Positions 33,186-43,560 of a DNA stretch of 64,000 bases are shown in pieces (position 1 is the stretch's first letter; each line of letters starts with the position of its first letter). The DNA is taken from positions 16,906,736-16,970,735 of the forward strand of contig OU862931.1 of the NCBI GenBank assembly GCA_917880885.1. Reading direction: 5' to 3'. The position numbers were made by a program, and so were the translations under genes. Origin of the DNA: Limnephilus marmoratus. Lineage: Eukaryota > Arthropoda > Insecta > Trichoptera > Limnephilidae. The notes beneath the pieces were generated by a model. The model made no database searches, was not told where the DNA came from, and worked only from the letters and a program-made list of their open reading frames with translations.

Positions 33186-33420
33186 TCATTTGACGTTATT
33201 TATTTATTTATTTATTGCTTCTTCACAATTTATATACATACATATATTTTTAGCAAGTAATTATTAACCCCACTAGGGTTCGCCTGTATCGGGGTTAATA
33301 ATTTCACAATTTAATAAAAATAACACACGCAAATATCGGTCATGCAAAACAGTTAAGTAAAAGCAAAATAATAAAATTTAAAAATAAAATGATAAACAGA
33401 GAAAATAATAAGTGATAAAA
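33186..33420 (-). repeat. LINE 3' UTR end with conserved hairpin, copy U2
   Basis: Minus-sense: a T-rich TTATTTATTT left end (reversed tail), then a hairpin at 33262-33300 with a perfect stem TATTAACCCC/GGGGTTAATA around ACTAGG and CCTGT. Confidence 0.6.
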
Positions 33421-33778
33421 ATATATGAATTAATAACAAAGTGTTGAGAGATTAGACAAAATGTTCTCATTCATTATATCATTAGTTATATAAAATTAAA
33501 AAAATACATGTCCTTAGGTTTTTTTTTTTTTTAAATATGTGTAAAAAAAAAATGAAATAAAAAACACAGATTTATAAGCGATTACATTAGAGCGAATCTT
33601 TCATATGCAATATTAAAGTGACTATCAAATTTGATCACAACATTACTGTTTTCATTCCATTTAAGTGCCCGTTTTCATTAAAATACGATTGTATTTTATA
33701 GTGTAAGTGACACCTTAGAAATGCCATCCGTGTGATCTTTTAGTTTTGACAAAGTTATGGGATACGATAACCCCTATC

Positions 33779-34375
33779 AGCCTTACTCATCATCGCAAAA
33801 TAAGATACAACCTCGGAGCAAGACCGGGTTAGGTGAAATCGTTACTCAACATGGTGGGTTAATCGCACGCATGCGCGTGTTCTTCCCGCGTCGCTGTACG
33901 GGAGATGTAGTAGCTGTCAGAATTTAAACCACCCGATCACCAGGGTTAACTCAGTTCCTACGGCGTTGTAACTGACGAAATGGCGAACTTTTGAACGGAG
34001 CTTTGGCAAATATTGACCGTATTCGCGCCATTCGTGCACCACGGCTACGTAAAAGGTTCAAAAAAAGGTACGATCCATTTGCGGCACTTACAGAAGGAGA
34101 TTTTAGGTCTAAATATAGATTTACCAAAGTCAACGTTGTGTTGACTGATGTTGAAGTATGAATAAACGTGACGTTGGCAACACGCCGCGAAATGCTAAAT
34201 TGGCCGCATTTTTCAGCTTTGGAGCAGTGTTGCTACCGTAAAAAAATCATAACAGCTGTCGAGAAACATTATGATGATGAGTAAAGATTTTTACCCTGAG
34301 AAGTGTAGGCTTACTCCACTGTGTAGCTACAGCGACGCTACAGAGCCGTGGTACGGTTTCATGATGAGTAAGGCT
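33779..34375 (+). mobile_element. Harbinger-type element with transposase remnant
   Basis: Inverted ends AGCCTTACTCATCAT (33779-33793) and ATGATGAGTAAGGCT (to 34375). The interior carries a short PIF/Harbinger-like N-terminal coding relic. Target duplication could not be confirmed, since the immediate flanks differ. Confidence 0.6.
33991..34161 (+). pseudogene. Harbinger-like transposase N-terminal relic
   Basis: One frame reads RKRFKKRYDPFAALTEGDFR and SKYRFTKVNVVLTDVEV, then a stop. The R--DPF---EGDF--+YRFTK pattern is the N-terminal segment ahead of the DDE domain in HARBI1-type transposases. The upstream frame is shifted after ATGGCGAACTTTTGA, and the catalytic DDE part is absent. Confidence 0.65.
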
Positions 34376-34630
34376 GTATATATTTATTTATTTATTGTTT
34401 CTTTACCTTTTTAATTTAGGTTATAAACTCACAGATTTATTTTAATTTTAATTACACGATTTCCGAGTTTTATACATTTCGTTTCTTGTGATGAACTCGA
34501 GGACGCGAAGTGCGGACAACTTTTAAAGTATTATGTCATACTCCAATATATCATCATCCTATAAATAAATAATATTATCCAATAAATGGTACAATGTCAA
34601 TCTCCGTATTTATTTTGTAATATCTAATTA
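34376..34630. other. Gene-free stretch
   Basis: Includes a TATTTATTTATT run like other LINE tails at 34380-34400; nothing else. Confidence 0.5.
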
Positions 34631-34717
34631 AATGAAGACAATATTAGCGAAACTCAATCAAAAATCTGAAAACAGAAAAATTAGAAAAAGATACGGTCTC
34701 AACAGGGACTCGAACCT
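34631..34717 (+). mobile_element. Half copy of the 14381-14553 element
   Basis: AAATGAAGACAATATTAGCG onward matches the left half. The match ends where a LINE tail begins, suggesting interruption. Confidence 0.6.
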
Positions 34718-35290
34718 AGTTTTTTTTTTTTTTTTGTTTGTTTATTTAGTACAAGATTATACATGTATATTTGTACATTTATGTACATTTATGTACACAT
34801 ATGTACATTTCGCTCAGCACCGAACGAGTACAGTCGCGTTATTTTGTAAGAAGTAAAACAATAAAACAAAACAAAACAATATACATAATTCATTAATTTT
34901 TTTGACTGCCCAACTAGGAGTATTCCCGTTTTAGGACAGTCAAATTATTATGGGTATAAACAAATGGAACATGATTTGTACAAAAAAGAAAGAAAATTGA
35001 TCAAATAAAAAGAGAAAATAAAAAGAACAGAAATAATATAAAATATAATAAAAAAAGTTTAAAACCTAGTAACTGTTATTTGTTTAGCATAGTTATTAAA
35101 ATAATATAAATTTTAAAAAGAAAAGGTAAATAGGTATATATATATAGGTAACTAAGAGAAATTAAGAGGGTTAAAACATTTAGGTAACTTCTGTATGCAT
35201 TGCATATTATAGTCCTACATACATGTGTTGTAGAAAAAAAAGAAAGAAAAGGAGAAGAGAAAGAATAAAATAAAAATGAAATAACCAATT
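34718..35290 (-). repeat. LINE 3' UTR end with conserved hairpin, copy U3
   Basis: Starts with about 15 T (reversed A-tail). The hairpin at 34901-34944 has stem TTTGACTG/CAGTCAAA around ACTAGG and CCCGT. A-rich body to ~35290. Confidence 0.6.
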
Positions 35291-35727
35291 AAAACATAAA
35301 ACATAAATTGGATGCTTTCTTTAAGTATGATAACAAATTCAAACCCGAATTAAATGCCATCCTGGATCCTGGGTTCGAGTTCCAGAAGTGTTTCATATTT
35401 TCAATCTTTTTGCTTCATGGTTTAATGGTTTGAAGTCTTATCATAAAATTGATAACGACGATGGCGGATACGAAGTGCGGGCTTAGCTTTATGTCACACT
35501 TACACAATATTAAAAAAAAAATGTTGAAGAAAAGAAATGAAACGGATTAAACGTATAACGATTTTTCTTTACTTAGCATGTTACTTTATTTCACACTTAG
35601 AAGTAGAATTTACTTACAAATTCTAGGCTCCATTTAGCATTTTTATCAGCTTCTGGTAAAAAAGCTGATATCGAGGGGATTTCAAGGAAGCGAATTAATA
35701 TTATTTCACAATGATCGTGATGATAAA
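35291..35727. other. Gene-free stretch with B-box-like motif
   Basis: GGGTTCGAGTTCC at 35371-35383 resembles a tRNA B box but no A box is evident. No gene. Confidence 0.4.
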
Positions 35728-36350
35728 TACTCTGAGTATCGCCCTGGCGAATGGCCACCATTAAGGCGCCGCATACGCGCTCAAAAAGAAGAAGATGGAG
35801 AGATTTGTTTTTACGAATGTTAGAGGAACGCGCTAATATTTAAAGCGATAAAATCGATGCGAAAATTGTGAAAATGGTTAATAAAAAACGACTCGTTTAA
35901 AATAGAGCAAAAATCTCGTGGAAGGCATCTTAAGTATCATTTAAAGAAACATTGTGATTTTTTTCATAACTATAACTTGTAAAATAACTGAAACAAACGT
36001 GTTTATAATAATTTTCGGAGCATATTTTGCGAAATTTTCTATCGAGGGAATTTCACATTATTTGCGTTTCGGCGTGGAACGCGTCTAGATATTATCTTAA
36101 AAAATAACACATATTTTTTAAGAGCTTAAAAACTTCAAATGTTTAAGATAGATGTGTAAGAAATCGGTAGAAATTCGGGTAGCGGCGGCTTCAGAATCGA
36201 TTGGAATGGCTGAATTTGGTGACCAGACCTGAATAGCCAGGTACTTCCAACCTTTCTCTTTTTCATCTACATCATTTTTCCACCCCTTTCAGCCTCCTAA
36301 AATACCCCAGTGGACGCCATATTCCCAATGGCACCAGACGGTCGGAAGCG
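35728..36350 (-). repeat. Repeat family B, minus copy split by MITE P
   Basis: CTGAGTATCGCCCTGG at 35730 and GGTGACCAGACCTGAATAGC at 36216 onward are the reversed family B text; the MITE at 35762-36189 lies between them. Confidence 0.55.
35762..36189 (+). mobile_element. TTAA-type MITE family P, copy 3
   Basis: Left end TTAAGGCGCCGCATACGCGC, right end GGTAGCGGCGGCTTC (decayed). The interior is close to copy 2 (17765) with an extra block around 36035-36110 that is shared with copies 1 and 4. Confidence 0.8.
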
Positions 36351-36914
36351 GTTGGGGTTCGTTTGAGGTATTCACATAAAAAACTACAAAATTTAATTAA
36401 AATCATTTGGCACTGTACATAATAAAAACTTGAATAAATTTATTTCGCAAATTGAACAAAGAAGACACATAAAAAAATCGTTAAATATCAAATGGGCCTA
36501 GTGAAACAAAAAACATATTGGTACTAAAAAGAAAAATCATTCTTTAATTATATAGTCATTAACTTGGTTAAAATATTCAGGCACATCCGGTGATTAAATC
36601 CAAATGCGTAATATATAAGCATTCTTTACAAAACACCTTTTGAAGGTTAAAGTACGAAATACGAATAATGAACTTTACGAAGCCTTTTTGCGTTAAACAG
36701 TAGGTACCTACCTACCTGTTTTTTTATCCAGGCAATAACATTCAAAACTTTGGTTCTGTTGCGTAATTTAGTTTCGTGAAATAAAAAGATGATGAAAATT
36801 AATTTGGCTGAGAAAAAAGTGACGACCACCCGACATCTGGCGGCAATTAGAGAAACCTACATTATAATATAAGTAAGTAATTCAATCAATACATTATTGT
36901 ATAATAAGTAAATT
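36351..36914. other. Gene-free stretch
   Basis: Nothing recognised. Confidence 0.5.
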
Positions 36915-37008
36915 ATTAAATTGAAATTAAAACAATTTTTTAACTTATTTCCCCGTATTTATAAATATGTGGAAATAAGTTAAAAAATTGTTTTAATTTC
37001 AATTTAAT
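36915..37008. repeat. Perfect 38-bp-arm palindrome
   Basis: ATTAAATTGAAATTAAAACA and onward to TTATTTCC at 36952, an 18-base AT-rich loop, and the exact complement at 36971-37008. No mismatch is seen in the arms. Confidence 0.95.
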
Positions 37009-38086
37009 ACAATATAATTCCACCACGTATAACAGAACAATAAATAAACTCATAAGTAAATTATTGCTTATTAGAAAACTCAGAATTAAGAACTAAGGAA
37101 TTTACAAAAAAAAAAACAAAATATATCGCCATATACAGAATTTGGATAATTATTATAAGGATGTTGTTGACATATTTAATGTTGGTATCAATCACTAAAG
37201 ACAAACAGGTCTTAGTAAAATTTATATCGGAAAGCCGAACGACAAATCTAATTAAAGAAAATGCCTAGCTTTGCTTCGACTTATTTCATTCATTCATTCG
37301 TGTGTAGGGAAAGAAAAAGAATTTCTCGTAAAGAGGAAAGTCAGTAAGTACCAAATTAATTTGATAATTTAAAAAAAAGAAAATTTGGCTTCCTAGAAAA
37401 GTTAAAATTGACTATAAATATCGTAAGGACTCGTCGCAAAATATATTTTTAATCATTATGTTATTTTCTTTCGAAAATTTTCCCTTTTTGACAATGGTTC
37501 TCTCGGTGTTTTGCATCCTGCCAATTTTCCTCAAAAATTGAAAGGAAAACGGAAACGTAATTAATTTATTCGTACCATTGTCCGGCAGAGAAGTCGACGC
37601 AATCAGCCTTCATAAATATTCATTGCTCATTTGGAACGGAAAATGGGGATTCTTGAGGGAAGACAAATATCTGGAAGGTTTATATTTTATTTTTAAAATA
37701 ATGGAAAAGCAATGTCGACATTGTAATTTGCGGAAAATTAGAGAAAAGTTTGAGGATTTTTGAAATTAATACGTATAACTTCTGATTATTCTACAGGGAT
37801 ATTTTTTTAAAGGAATTTTTTTTGTGTGATCAAAGTTAACACGTAAAAGTTTTTTTTAGTGAGACTACGGTATCCCCCGTACGCCGGGATATTAATCCGC
37901 GACCTCCGGATTTGTAGCCAAGGAAAGAGTTTTATGTATGTAAGATATAATCGTAAACAACAGCTTCTTGCTAGTTAGTACACATTTAAGCTTTCGGGCT
38001 AGAAAATATTAATTCTAATGACCATTTTCACCAATGCTATCAGAGTTGATTCTAAAAAAGTTAAAATAAAACAACACCATAATTGG
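37009..38086. other. Gene-free stretch
   Basis: A tRNA-SINE scrap (CCGCGACCTCCGG at 37898) is possible. No gene recognised. Confidence 0.45.
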
Positions 38087-38089
38087 ATA

Positions 38090-38837
38090 CGTTTTTAGAT
38101 TTTCACGGCCAAAAGTGTTTTTGTTTTTTTTTTTTTACATTAACTCCACACAGGAGGCCCTGAGGAAAATAATTTCCCTCAGGGCCTATGTCATATGGGA
38201 TGCTGTGTGGAGGGTCTTTTTGAGGAGAGGAAGGAATGAACATTGGTCTTAAAGAGACCCATGTTGTAGGAAGGAGGAAACACAGAGGCCGGCAAATCAT
38301 TCCACAGCCGAGCTGTTGAACACAAGAACGAGTCGAAGAAACGACCCGTTCTCATGTGACAAATGTCAACTGTGTACAAATGTTGGGCACGCGTTTGGCG
38401 TGTTTCCCGACCATGCACCGGTGCCGAAGGGATCAATGATGCTAGTTCCTCGGAGCATCTTCCATTGTAATACCGGTAGAACAAGGATAGCATTCCCACC
38501 CGACGCCTTTGCTCTAAAGATTGCAATCCGTCTGTTAAGATGGGAGAATCTATCAAACGGACCGCCCGTTTCTGCACAGAGTCGAGGGTATTTTTCAGGT
38601 ATTTTGGAGCTCCAGACCAGAGGTGGCTGCCAAATTCAACCGTGGGGCGCACTTGCGATTTGTTATTGGTTTTTGGGGTGTTATGCCGTGTTGCGCTACC
38701 TCCTTCTTTAGCCAACGTTTCGGACAGCGTTGCAGTCACAATAGAGTCCAGTATCCATTGTGACTGCAACGCTGACCGAAACGTTGGCTAAAGAAGGAGG
38801 TAGCGCAACACGGCATAAAACCCCAAAAACAAATAAC
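38090..38837. mobile_element. Foldback element FB3, split by LINE L2
   Basis: The left tail AGATTTTCACGGCCAAAAG (38097-38115) is the inverse of the FB1/FB2 tail. Arms at 38662-38748 and 38755-38837 contain GGTTTTTGGGGTGTTATGCC and its mirror around a short centre. The LINE sequence lies between tail and arm. Confidence 0.7.
38134..38658 (-). pseudogene. Jockey/CR1-like LINE 3' fragment, copy L2
   Basis: The minus frame ending with a stop at 38191 encodes the C-terminal domain of a non-LTR reverse transcriptase: FGSHLWSGAPKYLKNTLDSV, QKRAVRLIDSP, QRRRVGMLSLFYRYYNGRCS, ARLWNDLPASVF and PPSYNMGLFKTNVHSFLSSK. It is followed by ~55 bp of 3' UTR with hairpin 38156-38186 (GGCCCTGAGG/CCTCAGGGCC perfect) and an A-tail. 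The longer open frame to 38769 is an accidental fusion with the foldback arm. The palm with YxDD is missing (5' truncation). Best preserved of five copies. Confidence 0.9.
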
Positions 38838-38938
38838 GAGAGTACACCATAATTCTTTGACTGAGTGACTCTGACTCCAAAAAAAAAGTGAAAATAAAAA
38901 AATCATTGTAAATTAATTTTGCACTTCACGTGAATGTA

Positions 38939-39708
38939 CAGGGTGGCGCAGATGGATCGGGTGGTTTTGAAGTGGACTGTACGTCTGGAGTGGGGGAGCC
39001 AGGTGTTCGGCGGTCTTCGTGCTGTGATGAGGAGGACGGGAAGTTTCAGTTGCAGACTGGCAGTCAATCGCGATGACTACGTGACGTGGTCCGTTGAGCA
39101 TCGTGTTTTCGCAGTGGAAGAGTTTATACGCAATAACGAGTCAATTGTTGCTGTGACGCGTGCCTTTCGCCGGCGTTTCAACATCCCACCTCGCGGTAGT
39201 GTTCCTAAACGAGACACAATATTGAGTTGGGTGCATAATTTCTGCACTACTGGTTCATGTGCACCAAAATGGACGTCTAGACCTCGAACAATAAGAACGC
39301 CTGAGAACGTGGAGCGTGTGGGACGCGACCTCATTACGACCCCACGTCGATCAACGAGACATCGTGCTCAAGCTCTTGGAATGTCACGTCGGAGCCTTCA
39401 AAGGATTCTTAAATAAGAACTGAAATTCCACCCCTATAAAATCATGGTGGTCCAGAAGATTCTCCCGATTTCAAAAGATTCTCCTGATTCTCCAGAAGAT
39501 TCTCCAGAAGATTCTCCCGACTCCAAGAATGCGTCGCTCGAGAAGGAGGGCATTTGATGGATGTAATTTTTAAAAACTAACTTTAATTTTTTTTGTTAAT
39601 AATCTTCCATTGTAACTACACGTTTTGCACTTTATTTCAATCCAATACCTTTAAAATTGACAGTTTGACAAGTATTTTAAAACCACCCGATCCATCTGCG
39701 CCACCCTG
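38939..39708 (+). mobile_element. Tc1/mariner-like element with perfect 30-bp TIRs
   Basis: CAGGGTGGCGCAGATGGATC at the left is mirrored exactly for 30 bp at the right (to 39708). TA flanks both ends (38937-38938, 39709-39710). At 770 bp it is too short for a whole transposase gene. Confidence 0.92.
38976..39416 (+). CDS. Transposase N-terminal HTH domain (truncated protein)
   Basis: The frame 38934-39416 (160 codons) contains a helix-turn-helix region of the kind annotated as DUF4817 in insect Tc1/mariner-like proteins: VEHRVFAVEEFIRNNESIVA, then FNIPPRGSVPKRDTILSWVH, RPRTIRTPENVERV and RAQALGMSRRSLQRILK. The first ~14 codons lie in the terminal repeat. It ends at a natural stop before any DDE catalytic domain, so at most it could bind DNA. 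The rest of the element (39420-39660) is non-coding with AAGATTCTCC repeats at 39456-39520. Confidence 0.75.
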   Translation, partial: TVRLEWGSQVFGGLRAVMRRTGSFSCRLAVNRDDYVTWSVEHRVFAVEEFIRNNESIVAVTRAFRRRFNIPPRGSVPKRDTILSWVHNFCTTGSCAPKWTSRPRTIRTPENVERVGRDLITTPRRSTRHRAQALGMSRRSLQRILK

Positions 39709-39710
39709 TA

Positions 39711-40560
39711 TATAAAATAAAAGTTGCAGAGATTAAGTACTAACTTTCGAGTGTAGGTACAGCTGGACGAAATTTAAACTCAATCCTGTTGTGACATCGA
39801 AATAGTTGCATCTTATTGATATTTGTATAATATTTGAAGTTAATTTTCACGTTCTGTGAAAGTTCTATTCAAGTTCTGTGGTTATTTCAGATTTATAAAA
39901 CAACTGGTCTATAACGGTATAATGACAAAACTTAAATAAATGAACAACAAATATTTAATGAATTGTTATTATGAAAAAAATGTCGCCAATATTAAATTAA
40001 TATATCGATACTTCATTTATTTCACTTTTCTCATTTCTGTTTTCCGGATACACGGCCGATTCTCGTATAAGAAAAAAAAATATTTTTACTCCAGCGATAA
40101 AGTAAAATGTGTAAGCATCAAAACAAATGATTATGAGCCCATCATCTTGCTTCATTTTCCGCACCGTTCATCGCAGGTAATAGGCCAACGGTGATTGCGG
40201 CGGCCTAATGAATGGAAAACTAAATAATGGATATCGGGGTGAGATTATAGCTACCGTCATAACATGATCTGTGGGTGTTTTCCCGAAAAGCGCGGGCTGG
40301 CTCGGCAAAGTGTTCTGGGTAAGCTTGGATCGCAACTTTAAATTTTAATGATGTTGTTAAAATTAAACGTAGCCATTTCGTACAATTTACAATCGTATTT
40401 TAAATATGTATCTCTAATGGAAGCGTTTAAAAAACGTGTGAAAAATGGTTGTACATTTTTCAGGTCTGAATTATGCAATGGTGTTGCGATGGTATATTGT
40501 TAGGCAGAAGGAGAGACAAAGGTGAAGTGAAAGGGGAAGGTTGAAAGAAACAATTCATAT
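39711..40560. other. Gene-free stretch
   Basis: Nothing recognised; the 84-codon frame at 39940 lacks any known domain. Confidence 0.45.
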
Positions 40561-40561
40561 A

Positions 40562-40980
40562 CAGGGTGTAATAGCACATAACCGGAGGATTTTAACCAGC
40601 CATTCCTGAGCTTATTTAGAGTAAAAATGTTCATTTCATTTTGCTGTCCGATGATTTTTTTTTAATAGAAAAAAATCACGCATCGCTACTGTGTATCCGG
40701 TATAGCATATATAGATGGGATCAAGCGATAAGCGAATGTTTCGTGTGTTAACGTGCAGCTAGAATGAGACGCAACGCTTATCAAGTGACACGCCAGGTTA
40801 TAAACGTGCTACTCTCCTAAGTACGCAGTTGCGACGTGTACTCGAAAGATATTTTTTTATGTTTTAAATTGATAAAAAATGTCATGGACATCAAAATGAC
40901 ATTTCAACATTTTTTACCCCAAATATGCTCAGGAATCGCTGGTTAAAATCCATCGGATACGTGCTGTCTGTTACACCCTG
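40562..40980. mobile_element. MITE with ~70-bp imperfect TIRs
   Basis: CAGGGTGTAATAGCAC and, inverted, CAGGGTGTAACAGACAGCAC start long imperfect repeats that both include GGATTTTAACCAGC-ATTCCTGAGC. TA precedes the left end. Probably a Tc1/mariner-type MITE; the right flank is CA. Confidence 0.75.
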
Positions 40981-40984
40981 CACA

Positions 40985-41250
40985 TATACACAGGAGGTGT
41001 ATCATCTTTGAGGATACTGTCTGGAGGGTATTTTTGAAGAGAGGAAGAAGAGTACGTGCATCTTCAAGAGACCCCTGTTGTAGAAGGAAACGCAGAGGTC
41101 GGCAAATCGTTCTATAACCGAGCTGTTAAACCTAGGAAAGAGTCTAGAAAAGCCCTATTCTCATGTGACTATTAATGTCAACCACTTACAAATGTTAGTT
41201 TTTCCCGACTGTGCACCGGTGCCGAAGGTATTAATGATATATATGTGGGA
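40985..41250 (-). pseudogene. Jockey/CR1-like LINE 3' fragment, copy L3
   Basis: Minus-sense, diverged. ACACAGGAGGTGTATCATCT lacks the hairpin; then CAAGAGACCCCTGTTGTAG and CACCGGTGCCGAAGG match L2. Frame broken. Confidence 0.75.
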
Positions 41251-41293
41251 TGGTTCCACGACAGTTGGTCTGCCGACAGGCATTTATGTACAA

Positions 41294-41766
41294 CTAGCTG
41301 GTTCCGCATGCGTTGCCATGCCATTTTTAATAAAGAAATTGTTTCTCCCTGCGTGTCCTTTCCCATTCGTTCCGTTCCCCTTCTGCCTCCCCTTCCTCTC
41401 CCGCGTCCCCTTCTCCTCTTGCTTTCCCTCTCCGCCTTCCCTCTGCCCACTTCACTCCCCCCTTCCCCCGTCCCGCGAACCCACTTCCAAGTTCCCCTCC
41501 CCCTACCAGTTTCCCCTCCCGCGAAACCCTTACCAGAATTCCCCTCTCCCCTCCCGCATTCCACACATTCAGTTTGCAAACAGCTCGCTTACCACCTATT
41601 GCAATTTTCTATACAAAATTCATAATGCCAGAGCTCACCAGTAGTCATACAAACCTTGTCCTGACAATAAGATACACAAAAAAACAGAATTATTTAATTT
41701 GGTGCAGCCGTTCGGAAGTTACTCGCGTACATACAATTCAGCGATTCATTTTTATTTATATAGATA
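41294..41766 (-). mobile_element. Non-autonomous Helitron-like element, copy D
   Basis: Reading minus it ends GCGGAACCAG then CTAG at 41294-41297; the 5' end is TCTATATAAATAAAAATGAA at ~41766 beside GATA units. Pyrimidine-rich cargo at 41345-41560 matches copy C. Frames here are composition artefacts. Confidence 0.7.
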
Positions 41767-41789
41767 GATAGACAGATAGAAGATATGCA

Positions 41790-42376
41790 GTCAGTTTAGG
41801 GAAAATACGGTATACCTAAAATATAACTTGGTGAACTCGACGTGCAGAGAGAATGTACCACCGAATAACAAAAGTATAAAACATATTATTTCCATTCAAG
41901 TGCTTCAAGGATTAAACCTCCTGTCCGTATATTTTACATAAGTACCAACGTATATCCATTGACAACCACATTGTGTCAAAAAGATCACGAAATTCAGTAA
42001 GATAATAAAGCTACGTTACAAAACCCCCCCCATGAAAATCAGGATTATCTCTTTCACTGCGGAAAATAGGGTAACAACTATCAACTTCATCCAGCTGTCG
42101 AGATATCAACCGGCTGTCAGAGATATCAACCGGAGATGTCGACTGCCGACTGCCAGATCGGGTCAAGCAGGTGCCGACGGGCCTGAGCGCGGTTGACACA
42201 AAGGTCACGGCTATGAGAAAAGTCGTTAAGATCAATGGGTCGTCACCGGCTTGTGTGTGAAGCCGCGACAGGTCGACCGGAAAATGGCGAAAATTCTGCG
42301 ACGTTATTTTTACGAGAGAATTATCGGTTAATGGACCTACGGCGAAAACATCAGAAAAACCGCACAGTGATGAGAG
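41790..42376. other. Upstream region of a putative promoter
   Basis: 42090-42350 is less AT-rich than its surroundings. It includes a direct repeat of AGATATCAACCGG (42100, 42121) and CAAAGGTCACGG (42199), a half-site of the AAGGTCA type bound by orphan nuclear receptors. Interpretation is inference. Confidence 0.35.
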
Positions 42377-42466
42377 TATAAAAGGAACCTGTTTTTTACG
42401 TCCCAAATATCTTGCTCAAGTTAACAGAGTGTTTTTATGAAAGGGTGTTTTCTCAATTCGCACCGG
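42377..42466 (+). promoter_or_regulatory. Putative TATA promoter and short first exon
   Basis: TATAAAAG at 42377-42384 is followed about 50 bp later by an ATG at 42437 that opens MKGCFLNSHR. This runs straight into a consensus 5' splice site (CACCG then GTAAGTAAT at 42466). A TATA box plus a first exon encoding about 10 residues is a common insect gene layout, for instance in cuticle and secreted proteins. No second exon was identified downstream. Confidence 0.35.
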
Positions 42467-42584
42467 TAAGTAATTTAAATCAGCCAAAAACAAAATCGTA
42501 AAGGCAGATTGCTTCGTATCTACAAACTTTCGATTCCAACTTATTTACCAGTGTTTAATAATAATAATAATAACGTAGTATATA

Positions 42585-43069
42585 TATATATAGCGCAGTT
42601 TTGGTATATTTCACTTCAAGTGCGCTTAATTATAATAAACTTAAAAATAATCCTATAGTGTTCCTTACGAGTAAAATAAAAAAATTGATTAAATAATGCG
42701 AAACAAAGAATATACAGTATATACAAAGCAATTCATAAAGAATAATTTTAACAACAAGAATTCTTAAAACTAAATTATAATAAAGAATAGGAGGCAGTTT
42801 ACGTTTAGAAATAATAATAACAGAGTGCACAGAGTAACAGTGTGAAACAAAGAATATGCAGTATATATACAAAGCAATTCCTAAAGAACAATATTAACAA
42901 AAAGAATCATTAAAACTAAATTATAATAAAGAATAAGAGGCAGTTTACGTTTAGAAATAATAATAACAGAGTGCACATAAAACTATAGTAAGGAGGTAAT
43001 CGAAACCAAACAATTACCAGAAACTTGAGGAACATGGCTTATTATAGTAGATTGAAAACGTGTTAAAAT
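42585..43069 (-). repeat. LINE 3' UTR with a ~144-bp tandem duplication
   Basis: Two copies, starting at 42700 and 42844, share AAACAAAGAATAT-CAGTATA and GAGGCAGTTTACGTTTAGAA. It lies directly downstream (minus sense) of a LINE stop codon. TAGCGCAGTTTTG-then-TTTCACTTCAAGT at 42592 also occurs inside the hAT element at 7250. Confidence 0.65.
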
Positions 43070-43215
43070 TCATGAAAGGTATGATTTTTTAAATAAGTTT
43101 GTTTTTAAAGCTCTTTTGAATTCAGCCAAGTTCTGGATATTAGTAAGAGCTGAGGGAAGTTTGTTCCAAATGAGCGGGCCAGTTACACGAAAAGATCGAT
43201 CATAGTTTGAAATAA
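43070..43215 (-). pseudogene. Second Jockey/CR1-like LINE, RT C-terminal relic
   Basis: The minus strand reads NYDRSFRVTGPLIWNKLPSA then LTNIQNLAEFKRALKTNLF and KKSYLS, stop at 43070-43072. G--IWN-LP-----I-NL-EFKR-LK--LF is the typical end of a non-LTR RT ORF2. It differs from the L1-L5 family. Upstream domains are absent. Confidence 0.8.
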
Positions 43216-43430
43216 AAGTCCCACATAGTCGACTTAAGTTCAATTCCTCGGATGGATAAGTCCTCTATCATGAAACAAGCATCATTTTCCGCTTGCTGTG
43301 GTGGGTGTATATATATGTATATACAAATAATTGTTTTCTTTCCCGACTGGGCTTTTACGTATTGAATAGTTATTAGTGACCCGGGAATGTTTCTTCTTCT
43401 TTGAAAACATAATTATTTTTTTTTAAAGAA
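43216..43430 (+). repeat. Candidate SINE family C, copy 2
   Basis: GTTCAATTCCTCGG is B-box-like. TTTCCGCTTGCTGTGGTGGG and GTGACCCGGGAATGTTTCTT match the copy at 1525. Confidence 0.45.
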
Positions 43431-43489
43431 ATACATAGTACAATATGCAAAAAATACATATCACTTCAAATCTTTAAAACTTAGAGGAA

Positions 43490-43560
43490 GAGCAACACGG
43501 CATAATAACCCAAGAATTTATCACGATAATACTTTTGAATATCTTTGAAAATCTCAAATC
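43490..43560 (+). mobile_element. Foldback family, degenerate arm (FB4)
   Basis: GAGCAACACGGCATAATAAC then ACTTTTGAATATCTTTGAAA resemble the arm and tail of FB1. Confidence 0.5.
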
